Assembly (NCBI RefSeq): GCF_025137375.1
Contig: NZ_CP073720.1
Span: 5,480,501-5,544,500 of the forward strand
Direction: 5' to 3'
Source: Dactylosporangium fulvum
GTDB lineage: Bacteria > Actinomycetota > Actinomycetes > Mycobacteriales > Micromonosporaceae
Length of the DNA: 64,000 nt
Shown here piece after piece: positions 60,623-64,000 of this stretch (within the stretch, counting starts at the first letter, position 1; each line of letters begins with the position of its first letter). The notes under the pieces were generated by a model. It had not been told where the DNA came from. It did no database searches and saw only the letters and a list, made by a program, of their open reading frames with translations. Position numbers and translations under genes: made by a program.

Positions 60623-61753
60623 CTAGCCGTCCCTGCGGGGCAGGGTGTCGGGGTCGATGAGCGCCGTGGCCTCCTCGCCGGTGATGTCCTGCCGCAGCTG
60701 GTCGAGGCGGCCGAGCAGGCTCACCGAGTCGAGCGCCGCGAGGGCCGTCGGGAACACCCGGTAGACCCGGTCCACCGAGGAGGTCAGCGCGGACCGCAGC
60801 GACGTGTCGTCGACCCGGCCGCCGTCGAGGCGGGCCGCCATGAGGTCGGCCAGGGCACGCAGGAGTGCCCGGAGCGCCTGGCGGTCGAGGGCGGGTGGCG
60901 GGCCGGGCCGGTCGTAGAGCCGGTCGACGGCCAGCGAGACCGCCCGGACCTGGAGCGTGACCCGGACCAGCCAGAGCTGCTCCTCGCGGGCCTGCTGCAC
61001 CGGCCGGCGGTGGCGGCCGGCGGCGATGTGCAGCAGCGCGGTCTCCTCGGCGCCGGCCAGCGCCGCGGCCGCGTCGGAGGTGTGCTCGGCGAGCCCGCGC
61101 GACTCGGTGATCCAGTCGTGCCGCTGGTCCGGGGAGAGGGCCGGCCGGTCCTGGCGGGCGCCGAGCTCGTCGGCGATGTGCCGCAGCACGTCGGCGGTGG
61201 CGCTCCCCCAGGCGTCGAGGGCCGCGCGGACCTGCGCGATGCGGGGCCGTTCCGGCACGACGACGGCGACGAGGAGCCCGACGGCGCTGCCGATGGCGAC
61301 GTCGATGAACCGCCACTGGCCGTACCCCTTGGCGAACGGGGCCAGCACGATCACCGCCAGCGTGGCGATGGTGAGCTGGTTGCGCGCCAGCGGGGTGTTG
61401 GTGATCTGGCGGGCCACCGCCAGCGCGGCGAAGGCGGCGAGGGCGAGCGACCACCAGGTCAGGCCGAGCAGTTGCACCCAGCCGATGGCGAGGGCGGTGC
61501 CGACGAGGTTGGCGAAGAGCAGCTGCAGCCCGGTGGCGATCGACCCGTAGACGCTGGCCTGGAGCGTGAGCACCGCCACGACCGGGGCGAACAGCACGGC
61601 GGCGTTCTCACCCAACTGCCGGGCGAGCACCCAGGCGAGGGTTGCGGCGATGGTCGTCTTGACGATCGTCAGCCAGCTCGGCCGGCTCTTCGGCACGCTG
61701 GCCAGCAGCGCGCCGAGCGGCTCGGTGACCACCGCCCGGCGTTTGTGTTCCAC
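60623..61753 (-). CDS. FUSC-type membrane protein (aromatic acid exporter family)
   Basis: 376 aa. Six membrane segments in the first 170 residues (TIVKTTIAATLAWVLARQLG, FAPVVAVLTLQASVYGSIATGL, IGSAVGLLVAVVVPERPR), then a long cytoplasmic helical domain. The half-size topology fits the FUSC/ArAE group. Substrate unknown. Confidence 0.82.
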   Translation of the reverse strand: MEHKRRAVVTEPLGALLASVPKSRPSWLTIVKTTIAATLAWVLARQLGENAAVLFAPVVAVLTLQASVYGSIATGLQLLFANLVGTALAIGWVQLLGLTWWSLALAAFAALAVARQITNTPLARNQLTIATLAVIVLAPFAKGYGQWRFIDVAIGSAVGLLVAVVVPERPRIAQVRAALDAWGSATADVLRHIADELGARQDRPALSPDQRHDWITESRGLAEHTSDAAAALAGAEETALLHIAAGRHRRPVQQAREEQLWLVRVTLQVRAVSLAVDRLYDRPGPPPALDRQALRALLRALADLMAARLDGGRVDDTSLRSALTSSVDRVYRVFPTALAALDSVSLLGRLDQLRQDITGEEATALIDPDTLPRRDG

Positions 61754-61818
61754 GTGTTCCCAACCTACCGCCTGCGACCGTCCTGTGCCGGGCTCCTGGC
61801 TGCGACTAGGGTCACGGC

Positions 61819-62535
61819 GTGCGCAACTATGACCACCCCAACCTGTTCAACTTCCGCGACCTGGGCGGGTACGCCGGGCACGAGGGGCGGACGGTCCGCT
61901 GGCGGCGGCTGTTCCGCTCCGACTCGCTCAGCCGCCTCGACCCGGCCGACGCCGTCTCGTTCACCGCGCTCGGCGTGCGCACGGTGATCGACCTGCGGCG
62001 GCCGCGGGAGATCGAGCGGGACGGACGGATCCCGGAGTTCACGGGGCTGCGGTACCACCACATCAGCCCGGTCCACGCGGAGTGGGAGGAGGCGCCCGGC
62101 GGCGCGGACCTCAACGACGCGCGCTGGCTCGCCGACCGGTACCTCGACCTCGCCGGCGACGGCCGTGACGCGATCGTCGCCGCGGTCGGCATGATCGCCG
62201 ACGCCGACAACGCGCCGGTCGTCGTGCACTGCGTCGCGGGCAAGGACCGCACGGGCGTGGTGTCGGCGGTCACGCTCGCGGCGCTCGGCGTCGCCGACGA
62301 GCTCATCGCCGAGGACTACGCGCTGACGAGCGCCGCGACCGAGCGGTCGATGGAGTACTGGCGGCGCACCGCGCCGGAGATCACGCGCATGCCGGCCCGC
62401 TGGCTGCTGTCGCCGGCCGAGACGATGCTGCTGTTCCTCACCGACCTGCGGGCCAGGTACGGCTCCGTCGACGACTACCTCGGAGACCCCACCATCGCCG
62501 CGCGGCTGCGGCGGCACCTGCTGGAGGACCGGTGA
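61819..62535 (+). CDS. Tyrosine-protein phosphatase (PtpB-like)
   Basis: 238 aa. N-terminal NLFNFRDLGGYAG is typical of this phosphatase group, and the P-loop is VVHCVAGKDRTGVV (Cys and Arg of CxxxxxR present, with the PtpB/MptpB-type KD). GTG 61819 lies six bases after TAGGGT (61806-61811) with no ribosome site, so a leaderless transcript is likely. It may act on phosphotyrosine or phosphoinositide substrates. Confidence 0.9.
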   Translation: MRNYDHPNLFNFRDLGGYAGHEGRTVRWRRLFRSDSLSRLDPADAVSFTALGVRTVIDLRRPREIERDGRIPEFTGLRYHHISPVHAEWEEAPGGADLNDARWLADRYLDLAGDGRDAIVAAVGMIADADNAPVVVHCVAGKDRTGVVSAVTLAALGVADELIAEDYALTSAATERSMEYWRRTAPEITRMPARWLLSPAETMLLFLTDLRARYGSVDDYLGDPTIAARLRRHLLEDR

Positions 62536-62656
62536 CCAGGGTCTGCCTGATCGGCACGCGCCCGGCCGCCGCCGCACCTCGGCACGCTGCCGCGTGTGAC
62601 ACGGCTAGCTGCCCAGAAGCGCCGGCTTTGTGGAGGAACCCCGCTACCGTGAGGGC

Positions 62657-64000
62657 ATGATCACGGGGTGGGCGTCGTCCGAGTCGTTGCGTGCCGACGG
62701 GGAGCGGCGGCGCGCCGCCACGCCCGTCAAGCAGCTCACGACGTTCGGCGGCAGCGACCGTGACGCCGTGGACATCATCGCCGCGACCAACGCCGAGCGG
62801 GTCGCCGAGCTCGTGCCGATCCGCCTCGGCCGGATGATCTCGTCGCCGTTCGCGTTCCTGCGCGGCTCGGCGGCGGTCATGGCGGCCGACCTCGCGCACG
62901 GCCCGGACACCGGCCTGCACGGGCACATCTGCGGCGACGCCCACGCCGCCAACTTCGGCCTCTACGCCTCCCCCGAGCGGCGGCTCGTCATGGACGTCAA
63001 CGACTTCGACGAGACCGCCGTCGGCCCGTGGGACTGGGACCTCAAGCGCCTCACGGCGAGCCTCGTCAGCGCCGGCCGGGAGGCCGGCCTGCCCGACGAC
63101 GAGTGCCGCACCGCCGCCCGGGACTGCGCCACGGCGTACCGGACCGCCGTCGCCGAGCTCGCCGGGATGTCGCTGCTCGACGCGTACTACCTGACGACCG
63201 ACCACTCGACGCTGGAGCACTTCGGCATCGCCGACCTCGTCGACACCTTCGACCGGGTGCGCAAGAAGGCGAGGAAGAACACCAGCCGCCGCGTCGCCGA
63301 GAAGTTCACCCAGCGCCTCGACCACGACGCGTGGCGGTTCACGCCCGACCCGCCGATCCTGGTCCCGCTCGACTCCGCCGCGGCGTTCCCGGTGATCGAG
63401 AGCCTGGAGTCGTACGCGCAGACGCTCGACGAGGAGATCCGCGCCCTGTTCGGCCGCTACGCGGTGGTCGACGTGGCGCACCGGATCGTAGGGTTGGGCA
63501 GCGTCGGCTACCGCAGTTACGTCGTGCTGCTGCACGGCAACGGCGACGAGGCGCTGGTCCTCCAGGTCAAGCAGGCCCGCCCGTCGGCGCTGGCGCCGTA
63601 TCTCCCGGCGGTGCCGGACCTGCACCCCGGCGAGCGCCTGGTCCGCGGGCAACGGTGGATGCAGACGGTGAGCGACATCCTGCTCGGCTGGACGACGATC
63701 GACGGCCGGCCGTACCTCGTGCGGCAGTTCCGGGACATGAAGGGCTCGATCGACCCGACGACGCTGCGCGCCGGCCAGCTGGACGACTACGCCCGGGTGG
63801 TCGGCGTCGTCCTGGCGCGGGCCCACGCCCAGTCGATCGACCCGCGGGTGCTCGAGGGTTACTGCGGTGTCGGTGAGGATGAGTTCGACGACGCGTTCGC
63901 CGCCTTCGCCACGGCCTACGCCGACCGGACGGAGGCCGACCACGCCGCGCTGGTGGCGGCCGTCCGGTCGGGCCGGCTCCCCGCCGAGACCGGCGTCTGA
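62657..64000 (+). CDS. DUF2252 family protein
   Basis: 447 aa, complete; its TGA is the last codon of the window. HGHICGDAHAANFGLYASPE (near 90-109) and VMDVNDFDETAVGPWDWDLKR resemble the catalytic loops of aminoglycoside-phosphotransferase-type kinases (D-N and D). FRDMKGSIDP is typical of DUF2252. ATG 62657 follows TACCGT by six bases. A phosphotransferase activity is an inference; no substrate is known to me. Confidence 0.88.
   Translation: MITGWASSESLRADGERRRAATPVKQLTTFGGSDRDAVDIIAATNAERVAELVPIRLGRMISSPFAFLRGSAAVMAADLAHGPDTGLHGHICGDAHAANFGLYASPERRLVMDVNDFDETAVGPWDWDLKRLTASLVSAGREAGLPDDECRTAARDCATAYRTAVAELAGMSLLDAYYLTTDHSTLEHFGIADLVDTFDRVRKKARKNTSRRVAEKFTQRLDHDAWRFTPDPPILVPLDSAAAFPVIESLESYAQTLDEEIRALFGRYAVVDVAHRIVGLGSVGYRSYVVLLHGNGDEALVLQVKQARPSALAPYLPAVPDLHPGERLVRGQRWMQTVSDILLGWTTIDGRPYLVRQFRDMKGSIDPTTLRAGQLDDYARVVGVVLARAHAQSIDPRVLEGYCGVGEDEFDDAFAAFATAYADRTEADHAALVAAVRSGRLPAETGV

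Overview
This is very GC-rich DNA from an actinomycete. The signs are GTG/TTG starts, 1- and 4-base stop/start overlaps, SigA-type TAnnnT elements placed directly before start codons, PknB-type kinase, STAS and ECF regulators, and a mycobacterial-type steroid catabolic regulon. The dispersed intergenic inverted repeats and the CU044_5270-type anti-sigma partner would fit Micromonosporales, but that placement is weakly supported.

Positions 1-34,840 form a catabolic island for the last steroid rings (C/D rings; the HIP, hexahydroindanone-propionate, pathway). Recognisable parts are FadD3 (HIP-CoA ligase), IpdF, EchA20, IpdA/IpdB (ring-opening hydrolase), IpdC, FadE30, paired FadE31/32/33-type acyl-CoA dehydrogenases, FadA6 and a KstR2-type TetR regulator. 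Five copies of the KstR2 motif AnCAAGnnCTTGnT (three exact, two with one change) lie at 7084, 10436, 16687, 28713 and 34825. Each heads one of the operons: ipdF-echA20-fadE31/33-fadD, ipdABC-paaY divergent from kstR2, fadD3 divergent from fadA6, the LLM-SDR-fadE30-fadE32 operon divergent from an SDR, and a five-gene branched-chain-amino-acid-type ABC importer. Accessory members not part of the textbook set are a PaaY-like hexapeptide protein, a two-gene MaoC-type hydratase, an LLM flavin/F420 oxidoreductase, several extra SDRs and the importer. The importer is the best candidate here for uptake of a steroid-derived acid.

Two blocks interrupt the island without KstR2 boxes: a hypothetical/DinB pair (11,198-12,257), and an alkanesulfonate module (SsuD-like enzyme plus SsuA-SsuC-SsuB) followed by a lipoprotein and an FHA/zinc-ribbon/Ser-Thr kinase gene pair (18,651-24,687).

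Positions 34,841-35,856 are a gene-free, repeat-bearing region with long inverted repeats. After it comes ordinary chromosomal gene content: an SF1 helicase with a decayed nuclease-like tail, two ECF sigma factor/partner pairs (about 39-40.5 kb and 56.4-57.9 kb), a secreted M15 peptidase, a ROK regulator with an SDR, an ArsR-type regulator with its own palindrome next to a universal stress protein, a GGDEF-EAL protein whose gene runs straight into an alpha-oxoamine-synthase-type PLP enzyme, an MFS transporter, a GNAT-HIT-SthA operon, a PemK-like protein, a STAS protein, a DUF3159 membrane protein, a stand-alone condensation-domain protein, a FUSC-type membrane protein, a tyrosine phosphatase and a DUF2252 protein ending exactly at the right edge. 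No rRNA, tRNA, CRISPR array, insertion sequence or phage gene was seen.
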